DNA of 64,000 nucleotides from Ascaphus truei (Eukaryota; Chordata; Amphibia; Anura; Ascaphidae): NCBI GenBank assembly GCA_036426205.1, contig CM071570.1, positions 55,294,676 to 55,358,675 on the forward strand, read 5' to 3'. The translations under genes and the position numbers were made by a program. The notes below the pieces were generated by a model. The model worked only from the letters and a program-made list of their open reading frames with translations, was not told the origin of the DNA and ran no database searches. Shown here piece by piece: positions 45,453-57,290 of the stretch (position 1 is its first letter; each line of letters begins with the position of its first letter).

Positions 45453-46419
45453 ACTGTGAGAGATGCAGGATTGAAATACCTATCTTTGCACCAACTTCAT
45501 AGCAAATCTGCCTTGATACATATGTGTTTATTTAAAAATGAGAGACTATTGGCAGCTAAAAGTAATATGAGTGTTTAACAAAGGTGTGTGTATAGGGCTT
45601 CATTCAAAATAGAAAACCTTGCTACTTTCAAAGCTGCTTTCCATTCTCACATGAGAAACCAAAGCTCTTGTTATTTCAAAAATCCATTAGAAATGCACAG
45701 AAGTCATCTGCACTGAAGTCATAACTAAATCACCAGTTTTCACAGTAATTATACATTTGGAATGTAAGTAATAAGATGAAAGAATATAAATGGATGCTTT
45801 ATGCAATCCACCCCACTGCTTTCATCAGGAGTGTGAAAGACAAATCTGAGATACTGTACAATTCATAGAGCGGGTGCTGCGGACACGCAAGGAAAAGGAA
45901 AGTTCTGAATTACATGTGATGAAATTACAGATATTTCCAACAAACTAACAATGCTGGTTAACCTTTTGGCAGAAGAAGAGTTAAGGTTTGAGCAGCGGCA
46001 GAACTAGGCACGTTGAGCCCCCCGGGGCCCTACCTGTGGAGCAGGGGTGATGGCGGCAAAGGATGGAGCACACCTAGGTAGTGGTTGCAGAATTTGGGCC
46101 CGACTTTCAGTGGGGCCAAACTTCCGTGTTAGGACCACCTGGGTGGACTCCGGCCGCTGTCGCCGCCTTGTAATGCCCCGTACCACAGGTAGGGAACGGG
46201 GAGGGAGTGTGCATAGAAACGCTTGAACCACACTTGCCTCTATTTACATTGAACTGCTTTTTGGACTCCGTTTATAACTGTACCATTTTTACTTTTATGA
46301 TGTTTTGATGTTTTTATCATGGTAACCGTAGAATTTTAATTTGACCAACACCTTCATTTATTATTTATTACTTTTGACTGACTAATCCATTTTTGTTCTG
46401 GTAGCGCGTTTTGTCCTAT

Positions 46420-46456
<37 letters not shown>

Positions 46457-46515
46457 CAGATTTTGATGGTACGTGGACCATGATAAAATGTGTTGTGTGT
46501 GTGTGTGTGTGTTTA
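45453..46515. other. Plain sequence with (GT)n tracts
   Basis: GT microsatellites at about 46424-46455 and 46493-46512. A GC-rich patch at 46000-46210 has a short dyad (CTACCTGTGG and CCACAGGTAG) but no defined element. Confidence 0.4.
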
Positions 46516-46837
46516 AAAACAGGAGACATCAATAACTTTACATTCGAAAAAAAGCGTTACAAATTATTTGACGGTATTTAATTCTAACATTTGTTACAAA
46601 TGTAATGTGTTTTAAATAATCTGCATTTTAAAAATTACAATATTTTTACTTCTACAGTACTTAGTTAGGAGAATACATTTTGAACTGAGATAGGACAAGT
46701 ATGGCCATTAGAGCAGATGGTGAATAAAGAAATAAAAGGGAGTGAATTAAAATAGACGATATTATGGTAGAAGGCAGAGTTACAGACCTGTCTAAAACAT
46801 GTGAATGTGCTCACAAGTGATCTAAATAAAAATATCA
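46516..46837 (-). repeat. Left arm of asymmetric inverted repeat
   Basis: The arm runs from GAGACATCAATAACTTTAC to AGTGAATTAAAATAGACGAT and is the inverse of 47707-47955. It then continues directly into GGCAGAGTTACAGACCTGTC and GTGCTCACAAGTGAT, the inverse of the R1 tail end at 46838-46885. It lacks the 800 bp (rest of R1, spacer and MITE) that separates these two parts on the right side. Confidence 0.8.
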
Positions 46838-47120
46838 CTTGTGAGCACATTCACATGTCTTAGACAGGTCTGTAACCCTGCCTTTCACCATTATCACCTA
46901 GCATACAGTGCTTTCCACTGCAGCAAGGGATTCTGGGAAATGACATGCATGAGCAACCATGTCACCTTGTGTCTGCAATCCATTTTTACATAGAACCCTT
47001 ATAGCTAATACTCGCTTGTTAACGCAGCTTTTAAGCACAGCATGGGAAATCAGATGCAAAGCCAAGAAACCATTCACAGACATGTTTCAACCTTAATGGT
47101 CTCATCAGTGTGGGTTGGTT
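46838..47120 (-). mobile_element. R1 SINE-like repeat in direct-repeat copy A
   Basis: Shows all R1 modules: CACTTGTGAGCACATTCACA, ACAGGTCTGTAACCCTGCC, GGGATTCTGGGAAATGACAT, GCTTTTAAGCACAGCATGGG and the hammerhead module near its right (minus-strand 5') end. Compared with the copy at 58697 it has several single-base gaps. Confidence 0.75.
47075..47112 (-). ncRNA. Hammerhead-ribozyme-like motif, R1 in copy A
   Basis: Same order as at 58897-58937: CACA, CTGATGA, stem II, GAAAC, AT, GTC, TGTG. One base is missing in the stem II loop and one in the stem I flank relative to copy B, leaving a 4-bp stem I. The differences may be sequence errors. Confidence 0.5.
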
Positions 47121-47380
47121 GTACTGCTGGCTTTGCATTTTCAAGGCTGTGGATTTACCATATCACATTTTAAGTTATGGTGGTGAAATGGGAGTTTTCT
47201 TCTTGTTGCCTTTTTCACTCACAAAATTTAAAATGTGATGGGATATATATATTTTGCCATTCTTATTTCTACATTTGTTTGTTCTTAATATCTTTCATGC
47301 TATGTACCGCCCTTTCATTCTCTCTACCTTTATTCCGTTTCACACTTTACTTTTTCTGCTACTTCTTCATTTGTATAATA

Positions 47381-47704
47381 CAGGCATACCCCGCTTTAAG
47401 ACACTCACTTATACACTCGCGAGTAAGTACATATCGCCCAAGTGGCAAACAGCAGCTCACGCATGCGCCTGTCAGCACCTTCCTGAACAGCAATACCGGC
47501 TCCCTACCTGTACCGAAGCTGTACGCAAGCGGGGAGACTATAGAGCCCATTACACATGCGTTATTTATATCAGTTATACACGTATATGACGATTGCAGTA
47601 CAGTACATTGCTCGATAGTGGGAAAGGTAGTGCTTCACACTTTGAGTACATTTCGCTTTACATATGCTCCGTCCCATTGCGTACGTTAATGCGGGGTATG
47701 CCTG
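47381..47704. mobile_element. MITE with CAGGCATACCCCGC termini, copy A
   Basis: Begins CAGGCATACCCCGC and ends with the perfect inverse GCGGGGTATGCCTG, flanked by TA on both sides. A TA duplication and short TIRs suggest a Tc1/mariner-type or related MITE. The arm at 46516-46837 gives a reading of the site without it. Non-coding. Confidence 0.8.
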
Positions 47705-47706
47705 TA

Positions 47707-47955
47707 TCGTCCATTTTAATTCACTCCCTTTTTATTTCTTTATTCACCATCTGCTCTAATGGCCATGTTTGTCCTTCTCAGTCCAAATGTATTCTCCTAA
47801 CTAAGTAGAAGCAAAAATATTGTATTTATTCTAAAATGCATTGATTTTAAAACACATTTACATTTGTAACAAATGTTAGAACTAAATACTGTTCAAATTT
47901 TGTAACACTTTTTTTTTTCTAATGTAGTTATTGATGTCTCCGTTGTTTTTATTGT
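47707..47955 (+). repeat. Right arm of asymmetric inverted repeat
   Basis: Inverse partner of 46516-46770: ATTTTAATTCACTCCC, CACCATCTGCTCTAATGGCC, ACATTTGTAACAAATGTTAG and GTTATTGATGTCTCC. Also present in copy B at about 59540-59785, where no left arm exists. Confidence 0.8.
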
Positions 47956-48189
47956 GTGTGTTTTTGCTTTGCAAAGCACATTTGAGACATTTTGCACCAT
48001 CCCTCTACTGATATCACGGAATTCCAGAATGGACATCATTCAACAATACTTCACATAAAGTCTATGCACAGAAAAAATACACTTAAACAATGTCATTTTA
48101 TTTAAAAAGAAAATAATAATATAGTAAAAGAGTGCCCATTTAATTACTGAACCGTTTCCCTCCTCTGGCTCAGTGAAAAATTAACGATC

Positions 48190-48505
48190 TAATTATTTAT
48201 TTTTTATAAAATATTTTACCAGGAAGTAATACATTGAGAGTTACCTCGTTTTCACAAGTAGGTTCCTGGGCACACGAGTAAGACAAATAATACATGGTAC
48301 AAATACAGTTACATAATGAACAGGGTATCATTATATACAAGACATTGCACACGCACGTTAAAGAAAATATATATTATGGGCGTATGAAACATTACAGACC
48401 AGATTAAAATGTGAGCCAGCATTAGATTTGAAAGAACTTAGATGGTGGTGGATGTGAAGTCTCTGGTAGGTGTTGTTCCAGTTTTGGGGTGCACGGTAGG
48501 AAATG
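48190..48505 (-). pseudogene. LINE 3' end, copy A
   Basis: On the minus strand the terminus of an L2/CR1-like ORF is visible near 48430-48500 (CTPKLEQHLPET, with WNNLPET in the copy at 60.3 kb). It is followed by a 3' UTR ending in TATTTTATAAAAAATAA-type sequence at 48190-48220. A hAT MITE interrupts the coding side at 48506. Confidence 0.65.
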
Positions 48506-48774
48506 CAGCGGTGCACAAACTGGGGGCGCCGCCAGGAGATTTGTCTGGGGGGGCACGTGGCGGTTGCAGAGGTCCTCGATCCTCCTCAAGGCATTTAAAT
48601 GAAATGCTGGGGAACACGTGAGGCCTCTGCAACAGTAACACTTACCTGGATTCAGAGGTGTCCCCATGGCACGCGGCGTCAAATGACTCCCGGACGTCAT
48701 TTGACGCAGCTGGCAGGTAGGAGAGGGGCCGAGACCGGGGGGGCCAGGCATCTTCAAAAGGTTGCGGTCCCCTG
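48506..48774. mobile_element. hAT-type MITE, copy A
   Basis: Starts CAGCGGTGCACAAACTGGGG and ends GTTGCGGTCCCCTG. The interior has inverted GTCAAATGACTCCCGGACGT and CATTTGACGC dyads. Family of CAGGGGTGCGCAAAC elements. The target duplication is not clear. Confidence 0.7.
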
Positions 48775-50189
48775 ATATGTATATTTTTTCTTGACTTAAC
48801 CTTCCCACTCATTCCTACCTACAATCATCAACTTCACCCGAGAATCTCATGTTGTGTACATTACCTTCCCTTAATGTCTAATAGTCTGACTGAAGCTTTC
48901 AAACCTATCCGCTGAATCTTATTTGTGTTTCATTCCGTTCTAAAAGCCTTTTTAACAGCTGGGAAGCTGATTCCTCCATGTCAGAAAACTGTACATATCC
49001 ACCACGTTCCTCCCATTAAAGTATGCTGCTTGGTAAAAGGATTGGCCTTACATTTATGGAAAACAAGAACAATTTCTGCGCTCCTACCTATTTTGGACTA
49101 AATATACTAGTGCATGTTTACATTTAGAACCTAAGTCTGTGTAAAAAATAGGTAATTTGATTGCATCTTTGATCAAAACATGATTCAAGCCAGCCATTCA
49201 GAAAAGCCTGCAGCTCCATTCATTTCACAGGATCTCCGAGCTTCCCTGACATGGAGAAGCATCTTCAACAGCTTGTTGAACAGGGGCCTAACATGCACTC
49301 ACCAGTGATTTAATAAAAAGACAATTTTACCAGTTAGCTTAAATTGTATTGTTTGCTGCAGATTAGTTCCCCTTACTTTTGCCATAGATCTCAGATTTCA
49401 GGTTGAGTCCTTTTAGGGTTTTTGGACTGGCTGATGTCCTCTCAGCCAGCAATTGTTTTGGCATGTTATATCACTTGTAGAGGAAATACAATAACACTGC
49501 TAATATTTGTAAGACTACTTTGACTCTATGTTTTCCTAATGAAGAAACATGTGTATTTGTATATTGCAGTTAATTCATTTTTAGTTATTAAATTAACCCT
49601 TCCTAATGTAAATTACAAAAAAGAAACACTCCTCCTTAGGCCTTTCAGTGCCCATGACTTGGGGCAACGTCATAGTAAGGTTCGACCAGTTATAAGGACA
49701 TTTATTGAAATTAACATCATAGCAGCTGGATGTTCACTTTGTGGAATCCTGAATATTGGAGCTTTTTTGATCTTTATTTTTGTAACCCTCGTTAGTCAGT
49801 ACATAACATAGCAATGTGGAATTTTGAGCATCAGATCCTCAAGCCTGCTGGGTTAATACAATTATACGTCGGTATCAGATAGCAGATTTGCAATTGTACT
49901 AAACATATCTCATATGGCAAGGCTTTATTAGATTGGGAACCTGTGAACTTGGGTTGAGAATCCATTTTAATCTTCTGAACTTTTACAGCTATCCTCACTT
50001 GCTACTTGTTTCCCAGCAACACCAGTTTTTAAACTGGCCTTTAGAGGATTACAGGACGATATACAATGCATGGAAAACAATACATAATTGAGTTTGAGAG
50101 CTACTGACCGAAACACATATTTTTAATTTCTTAACTGCCAAAGAAACTTTGTTTGTATGGAAGAAGCTCATTTGCGTATTTGAAATGAT

Positions 50190-50577
50190 AAGAATATGTG
50201 GAGATACTAACGCATATATCGTTGTCGACTTGGTGGGCCAATAGATTCTTGTATTGTCTCCATGTATGTAGTGTAAATATCTATCCCAAGTAGTTGCCAA
50301 TTCCTGTGCGTACTAGCCCTTACCACCTCTGTTGGGAGGCTATTCCATGAATACATCGTTCTTTCTGGAGAATACTTCTTTGCACTTGCCCTGAGCCCCA
50401 CCCTCCAGCTTCAGATGAATGAACTCTTGTTCTTGCATTTCTCTTGCTCTGAACTAATGCTTCTCCCTGTCCCTTTGTAGAAAGTCTTTATTATTTGAAA
50501 GTTGCTATCATATCCGCTCATCCTTCTCCTCTTCCAGCTGTAAATTGAGTGTCAGTAGTCTTTCCGATATGTTTATG
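50190..50577 (-). pseudogene. CR1/L2-like LINE coding fragment, copy A
   Basis: Minus-strand frames show the tail of a LINE ORF (a degraded NKTYQERL, RRMRRDM, ASAKKYSPERTMYSWNSLPT and EVVRAST). This is a widespread vertebrate LINE signature. The sequence is frameshifted here more often than in copy B. Confidence 0.7.
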
Positions 50578-50585
50578 ATGTAGAC

Positions 50586-50881
50586 CCAGCGGCTGCGCAA
50601 ACTGTCGGCCTGCGAGATTGTCCTGCGGGGGACGCGGGGTTTACAGTGGCCCTGCGCGCTTTCCCGAAGGCACTTAAAATTAGTGCTGGGTAAGCGGCGA
50701 AGGCCTCTGTAAACGGACTTACCTTGGCTCCGCGGGTTCTGGAAGACGCGTCGCCATGGCAACGCGCGAAAAATGACACAGGAGGTAATGTGACATCATG
50801 AAGCCGGAGCCCGAGGTAAGAGGGGGGGGAGAGAGGGGAACATCCGGCAACGGGCGCAGGAAAAAAGATTGCGCTCCCCTG
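50586..50881. mobile_element. hAT-type MITE with ATGTAGAC duplication, copy A
   Basis: ATGTAGAC stands at 50578-50585 and 50882-50889. Left end CAGCGGCTGCGCAAACTG (preceded here by one extra C), right end GATTGCGCTCCCCTG. Inserted in the LINE fragment upstream. Non-coding. Confidence 0.85.
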
Positions 50882-52126
50882 ATGTAGACTATGCGCCATC
50901 AACTTGCCTCTGTCAAGTACACACAATGTGCCTATCCATTTTAAAACCTTACTCTTGCATCCAGTTTCATTTATCTGAATGTTACTAGCAACAATATCCT
51001 ACTTGTCCCTACATCACGAAGCACTCATTTCAAGCTACATGTTTATAATTAAGATGATTGTTTTGACACTAGAGTGAACTTAAGCTGTGTCCTCACAGTG
51101 TCCTAAATTTGGAATTTGCAATTGCTTGAGAGGCTTGTGCATTGGCTGTGGATAAGGAAACCTCAATCTGAGACATTTCCCATCCACTTTTTTGTTTAAC
51201 TCCAATTTTGCAAGTCTCCTAATTATACACAACTTCACCCACACCTACTCTCTTAACTCCCCCCCTATTTCATTCACTTTAACTCTATACATTGCCCTCT
51301 ATCCTCCTTTTTTACCTTCTTCCCGCACTCCTAACTTTTATATGCTCTTTCTCTCCTGTACATTCTCTCCTACCATATTCACTTCAACCAAATTTTACCC
51401 CCATCCATGCTCCCTTCCCTCTTTCCCCTTTCACTTAATTCTCCTACCTTTTTTACACCCTAACTCATCTCCATCCTGCTCTGCCACTTTCCCTTTTCCA
51501 CAACCACCATGAATTCTTTCTCCCAATTTTCCATGCATCTTGTTTTTTTTTCCTTATCTTTATTTCCCAATTCACCCTGTTTACATTCTCTCTATTTTCT
51601 CACCTCCTCTTTCCAACTATTTCCTTCAACCTTCCAACTGCATAAAGACAAACAAGGAGGCTTGAAAGAGACGAAAGGTGAACAAGAAATCTCACAGCAG
51701 GAAATGGAGACTCTCAACACAACATTAATAAAAAACAGTACAAGATAAAGGGCGGGAAGTACCGGCAGTTTGACCCATGAATGTATATGGGTAGTAAGCA
51801 CAGCACCCTGTGGACATGTATGGGGAGGAGCAGAAAGCCCTGTGGATGTATTCACAATGGAGACCTGAAAAAAATATGCCAACTATTAAATTCTTTTCAG
51901 GAAGATTTGGTTGGAAATGTGGAAATCTCCTAATCTTCTGATGACTGGCATCAAGGTTTCCCGGGCTCGGGACTTCCGCCTTGCATGGGTGAGGGGGAAA
52001 TTGTTGCAGGTGGGGGTGTGGTCCTTGGCAAAGGACAGGCCTTCCGTCCCAGAAGTCAGGTAATTGTCCCAGCTATCACCCACTGATTTTGGCGACTTGA
52101 ATTCAGGTGAGGGAACATTTTTCAGG

Positions 52127-53280
52127 TAAAGCAGAATGAATACATTTTTCACTGATTATGTGATAGTCAGTAGAGAATTACAGTAACTTCACTGGTATGT
52201 ATTTTCTGAAACCGGGAGTCCCTGGAGTGGAAAATAACATTATCTTCGGTGAACCATCAAATAAATATTTGTAGTACGAGATCAGCAATCCCACTTAAAC
52301 TACAAAATCCTTTCTTCTGTGACCTTTGGATAACTATGGCCCTCTCCTAGCCCAATGGTTTGTGTTTGCGACCCCTCGACGGTGACATTGTGCCCATTCA
52401 AAGTCTGTGCAAGATGCAGAGGGATCCTCGATACAACTAACTGAATTTTAGCAAGGTGTATTGTTGTAAAAAAAATGAAGTGCATTTAAAGAAGTAGAAA
52501 CAAAACAACTGAAAAGTGATTGCGAACTCCATTTGAATCTGGTTTCAGGATGTTAGGGTATTAACCCTAGCTGCAGTAACACTCTGCAGAGCACATGTTG
52601 CTGCAGTCCCTCGCGGCAGCAAAACGTGTTCACAGGCGTTTCTTTTTAAGGCCCCAAGTATTGTGAGCCAGACAACGAGTTGATAAGCCTTCGCTAGCAA
52701 TGATCCATAACTGTAGAGACTTTCCTGCCTCCACTTTTTTGATCTACCAACGGATCAAACAGAAGGTAACTTTTACCTATATCCTACACGTATACGTAGT
52801 TCTCTCCACGCAACACTCACCCTTTTCTAACAGTTTTCACTTCCAATGGCATCAACTCCTTGGAGCATTCACTGCCGCTGGGCTCTGTTTCGTGTTAGTT
52901 CACAAAATAGATCAGAGGATTTAAAGTAAGGAGCCCCAGCGCGCAGTGGTTCAGAGTGACGGATCTCGTACAAAACTGCAAGACGACAAGCTCATTCACT
53001 AGAGAGGGGAGCACAGTTGCAAATGCTGTCACCTCAGTAATAAGTTGATGTAACTATAGCTGGGCGAAATTATCCATGGAAAGAAATCTGCGCATTAAGT
53101 AATAGTAAAGAAAACGAATCTCCCTTTTTGAGACGATCTGTGGTGAACTCAGCGGATGAAAGTAACTGTTAAATCCGCAGCTGATTCGAATTCTGTCAAA
53201 TTGGTGCCTGGCTCTAGATGTTAAATTAGGAATTGAATTCAGTTCTCAGAAACTTTTGAAGGGCTGGGAATATCACTAAC
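52127..53280. other. Unclassified sequence after copy A
   Basis: Plain sequence; its partner in copy B, if any, lies beyond the window. No genes or defined repeats seen. Confidence 0.4.
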
Positions 53281-54790
53281 AAACTTCACACAGTTCAGAG
53301 TAAAAATTCTCACTTACCTACGCTCCCTCCCCCTACACGACGTCCACCCTCATTCTCAGCACCGTACCCCCTCATGTCCCACACGGTCCTGCCTCATTCC
53401 ATACAGCTGCCATTCCCATAAAGTCCCGTCCCCCGTCACTCCCACAGGGTCCTCTCCTCATTCCCATACCTGCTGCCCCTCATTCCCCATACCATGCCCC
53501 CTTATTACCCCACAACCCCCACCCCCTCATTCGCCCCACCCTTTCCCCTCATTCTTAACCCCTTCCCCCTCTAATTTCCCGCCCTCTTCCCCCCTCATTC
53601 CCCCACCTCTCCCTCCTCCTCCTACCCGGCTCCCCCACCATTCCCCTGCCTTCCCGGCCCCCCTGTACCCCGCCTTCCCCCGCGCCTCCTTCTCCCACCG
53701 ATTCCTCTCGCAGCTCGCCTTCGCCCCTTCGCCCCCTAAAAAGCGCGCGCCCAGCGTTGGGCCTTACCCCCCCCTCCTTTCCCCCCCCCCACGAGGCCCC
53801 GGCCTTCCGCCGCTCACCCTTCCGCCCCCTTGTTTTACTTTGCCACGGTTCCCCCGCCGATGGGCCTAAGTCCCCCCCCTAAAGGGTCCCTCGGACAGGG
53901 GCGCGCGGGACGTGTTTTGATGCGAACGCCCTTCACACAACGCGCCCTCCTGTCCCCCCGACAGTGGCCTTGCTCGGCGGCCGCGGCCTCCTTCCCGCAC
54001 CCGTCCCTCTGCCAAATACCCCTCGTCCTTTCCCCCCCACGCCCTGCCGCCTCTCCCCTCCTAATCCCGCCACCTGTGCCTTCCGTCGGTCCCCGCCTCT
54101 CCCCCCCTGGTTAAGGGACGAGCTCTCCTCTCCTGCCTCCGTTCTCCGCGTGCCCCCAACGACAAAAGAACGAATACCCGGGGCGCTCCCTCGGACCTCC
54201 CGTTCCTTCCCACCGCGGGACCGTCCTGCCACTACGCCGCTGATTCCCCCCCCCTCGTTCCTGTCTAGAACGGGTCCCCCCGTATCGCGTGATCCCTTCC
54301 ACCCTCGCGCGGTGCCTAGTCCCGCCCCACGGGGCAGGGAGAAGTAGAAAAGAGTTAGTACGTGCTTGTATGGAATTGATGCTCCGTTCGCCCCTTCCTG
54401 TCACCCCCCGGTGTCGGCCGTTGTTCCCGCCGGCCTGCCTGCGTTCCCCCCCCTTCCCGCCCCGTCCTTCACCGACCGCGCGCCTCCCCCGCCGAGAGGT
54501 CACTTCCCCCCCATGCGGAGGTGGGGTGGCCGTTGCAAGAGCGTGGTTGTACTTCCGTTCCCTTCTGACCCCGGTCCTTGCCCCCCCGCAAGAAGCATCT
54601 GCTCCTTCCCCCACCCTTCCGGTTGGTCCCCCCCTGAGTCGGGTATATGCCGTTCCCTGCGCCCTCGCTTCCCAGTCGCCCGATGGGAGCGGGGTGGGTT
54701 ATGCCCACCTCGAATGTTCAGTCCCCCAAACTCCCCTCCCGGTCCTTCTGCCCAGGGCCCAGGAGACGTGGGGGACGACGGTTTTCCCCT
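53281..54790. repeat. C-rich low-complexity stretch
   Basis: Plus strand dominated by C runs and units such as CCCCTCATTCCC (53330-53620), then CpG-rich, C-rich DNA with many homopolymers. The long open frames here (53830-54114, 53964-54347, 54289-54903, 54366-54851 and opposites) are Pro/Arg/Gly-rich and arise from composition. Sequence quality is questionable. Confidence 0.7.
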
Positions 54791-54950
54791 CCCCACCTCA
54801 TTCCCACATCTATATATATATCTATTCCTATATTATATTTTCCTATATTAATTTCAATATCATTATATATATATATATTATATTATATATATATAATATG
54901 TAATATATATATAATATATATATATATATATTATAGTATATAATATATCA
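54791..54950. repeat. (TA)n/ATATT microsatellite
   Basis: AT dinucleotide arrays broken by short TTATAT blocks. Confidence 0.85.
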
Positions 54951-55176
54951 AAAAATCAATAGATGAATACCGTTTCTTGGGCTACGAAATTGGCTTTTAT
55001 TTGTCCTGAGCTTTCGAGATACACTGATACTCCGCTTCCTCCTCTTCTTACCGCGGATGTTACAATGCATGAAGCAAGCAAAAGCTAATACATAAACAAG
55101 TGTCTACTCGCACAATTAAAAGCATTTCGTTAGCCACGAACGGTATCATCTATTTATTTTTGATTATTGAAGCCGC
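54951..55176. mobile_element. Hairpin element with GCTTTCGAGA module
   Basis: Left arm AATCAATAGATGAATACCG, GGCTTTTATTTGTCCTGAGC; right arm ATTAAAAGCATTTCG, GAACGGTATCATCTATTTAT. The centre has CTTTCGAGATACACTGATAC (inverse GTATCAGTGTATCTCGAAAG), analogous to the CGAAAGCTTG loop of the 7413 hairpin. Confidence 0.7.
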
Positions 55177-55199
55177 TACACGGTACTGATACCGTCTAC

Positions 55200-55242
<43 letters not shown>

Positions 55243-55253
55243 ATATATATTAG
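55177..55253. repeat. (TA)n microsatellite
   Basis: TA dinucleotide array between the hairpin element and the next MITE. Confidence 0.85.
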
Positions 55254-55483
55254 CAGCTCACCCCGTTATAAACGCGCTCCGTTACAAACGCGAACCGCTT
55301 ATAAGCGGTGTAAGCGGGGCTCCCAATTTTCATATTTATGATACTTTACAACACTAGTTATTGGTATCGTTAATACTTTATTATACAATGCTACATTGTA
55401 CATTATTCTAATGCGATCTTTATATACGGCTGATATGATTTCCTTTGGACCCCAGGCATCAGCGTTATAAGGCGGTTGAGCTG
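55254..55483. mobile_element. MITE with CAGCTCA(A)CC termini, 230 bp
   Basis: Begins CAGCTCACCCCGTTATAAAC and ends GTTATAAGGCGGTTGAGCTG, inverse-related TIRs with repeated TTATAA(A)CGCG modules near the left end. It sits between TA microsatellites. Non-coding. Confidence 0.75.
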
Positions 55484-55580
55484 TAATATATTATATATAT
55501 ATATATATATTATATAAGCTTATATATATATCTATACATACATACAACAGTAACATACATACATACATACAATACATAAA
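55484..55580. repeat. TA and CATA microsatellites
   Basis: TA array followed by ACATACATACATACATAC units. Confidence 0.85.
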
Positions 55581-56720
55581 TACACATATACTGTGTGTTA
55601 CATGGGGATTCCAGCCTTGTGCTGACCTTTGCCCACATGTCTCTCCCACTTTCTCTCCCCACTGCCCTAGAGGTTGTTCGTGGCGGCCCTTGGGCTATTG
55701 CCCGGCCTAGGAAGGAATCCTGATGATCTGAGCAGAGGGCAGGAGACTCATTGGTGATATGAAACTTGGCTTTCTATTCTGAGTATCCTCTACTTTGATT
55801 GCCTTACTTTGCTAGCCTGCTCTGCATCTAGATACATCATTGCATTATTGGGGATAAGATTGCCGTTTCAAAGCGGAACTTTATTTACCTCTTGTCCACA
55901 ATACTATTTCTGATGTTTAAGTTATTTAATCATACCTTATGTGGGTGCTGCGATATTTTGTGTTAGATGACTATATGTACTTCTTTTAATCCTGTGGATT
56001 TGGTTTACTTACTCATAACCTTTAGGCACTAGTTTTCCTCGGCACCCCCATTAGGAAGTTTTATAGGCTCATTATTTGTGCATTTTTCTTTCATGTCGGA
56101 TAGATTTGTCCTTATTGGGTTGACTTTACCTTCCATGTTTGGTTTGACTTTACCTTCCATGTTTTTGTCCTATATGGTGTTCATTAGAGTTGTAGGCTCC
56201 TTGTTTTGCATGCCCTTCTCTAGTTGTATAAGTTAGGGATTAATTCCGTTTTCCATCATCTCACTACATTAGCCAATCTACCCCTCCCAGTGGCCTATTT
56301 GGGGACCGGCCGGTCCCCCTGACTCTCTGCGGGATCTGTGGATTACCCGGCGTGAGTGTTAGGATTTCCTCCCTTTTTCACAGCAATAGTGCTGTACTGG
56401 GATTTAGGGTTTACCCAACACATTTTGACTGGGATATTTATTTTTTGACTGTGTGATCCCTCCCCGTTTTTCCTTTTAACTTGTGTTGTATATTTTTCTC
56501 ATTGCTTTTTCTTGTTATTTAGTCCATGATCAATAAAACTTTTGTTTTATTATTTCTCAGTGTCAAGTGCTTGTGTTGGGTGATTTCCTTTCTCTGTCTT
56601 TCTTTTTGTGTTTAAATTTTTCTTTCCCATAGCACTCCGCCACTTACCTGCATTTTGGTATATTTGTGTTTTGTGATCATATTTTATATTATATTGGTTT
56701 TGATCGGTTATGTTTGTGTT
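55581..56720. other. Unclassified; one 23-bp tandem duplication
   Basis: At 56119-56164 TTGACTTTACCTTCCATGTT occurs twice in tandem. AATAAAACTTTTG near 56531 could be an old polyadenylation signal of a retroelement. No gene recognised. Confidence 0.4.
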
Positions 56721-56905
56721 AATTATATATATAATATATATATATCTATATAATATCTATATATATATATATATATATATTTATTGCACACCCACACACA
56801 CACACACACATACTGTATATAGTACCACACCCGACACACACGACACACACACACCACCCAGCACACACACACAACACATCACACACCCACACACACACCC
56901 TTTTT
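56721..56905. repeat. (TA)n then CA-rich microsatellites
   Basis: TA array to about 56780 followed by CACACACA and CACACCCACACAC units. The 102-codon frame at 56710-57018 is a by-product. Confidence 0.85.
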
Positions 56906-57290
56906 ATACAACACAACTCGCACAACCTTTACATATTTGTTCGCATACAACCATGCATGCTGCCTACACCCTTGGCTCTATTGTTCATGCCGTCTTTTTC
57001 ACTAAGAACATTGAATAGCACTTAGCGGAAGAGACCCTTGAAAGCTTTTTTAAGAGAAGTTTTGGTGGAATGTTGTTCCTATGGTGAAATGCTCATGTGA
57101 AGCAAGGGCCTCTTCATGTTTGTTTACCTTTTGTACTCGCTTAGGATCTGGCCGGCATTAAATTGTATCTGTAATGAAGACAACATTCTCCAAACTTGTA
57201 GGACTAACTGCTTTATTTAAGTGTGGTGAAAGTTGTCGCATTCTTTCTCACATGACTTCGTGAAAGTCGCTAAACATACACAGACAGCAT
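56906..57290. other. No recognisable feature
   Basis: Plain sequence before a hAT-like end. Confidence 0.4.

Larger units (their letters stand above)
46877..52126. repeat. 5.25-kb direct repeat, copy A
   Basis: Aligns along its length to 58697-63999 in the same orientation. Differences I checked are mostly one- or two-base gaps, for example GGTCTCATC here versus GGGTCTCATC, and TTTTCTTCTTGTTG here versus TTTTCTTGTTG. The copy is net 53 bp shorter. All internal repeats (R1, MITE, LINE ends, hAT MITEs) occur in both copies with the same insertion points. Confidence 0.95.

Noticed and set aside
45805..45835. Minus-strand CTGATGAAAGC as a hammerhead core
   Set aside because: No stem II and GAAAC in register.
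47177..47689. 170-codon open frame with hydrophobic N-terminus, partly repeated at 59059-59460
   Set aside because: Spans a spacer and the CAGGCAT MITE; the frame differs between the two repeat copies because of gaps, and no domain is present.
54289..54903. 204-codon open frame and its overlapping frames on both strands
   Set aside because: They lie in C-rich, homopolymer-filled DNA followed by TA microsatellite; the Pro/Arg-rich and Ile/Tyr-rich translations are compositional.
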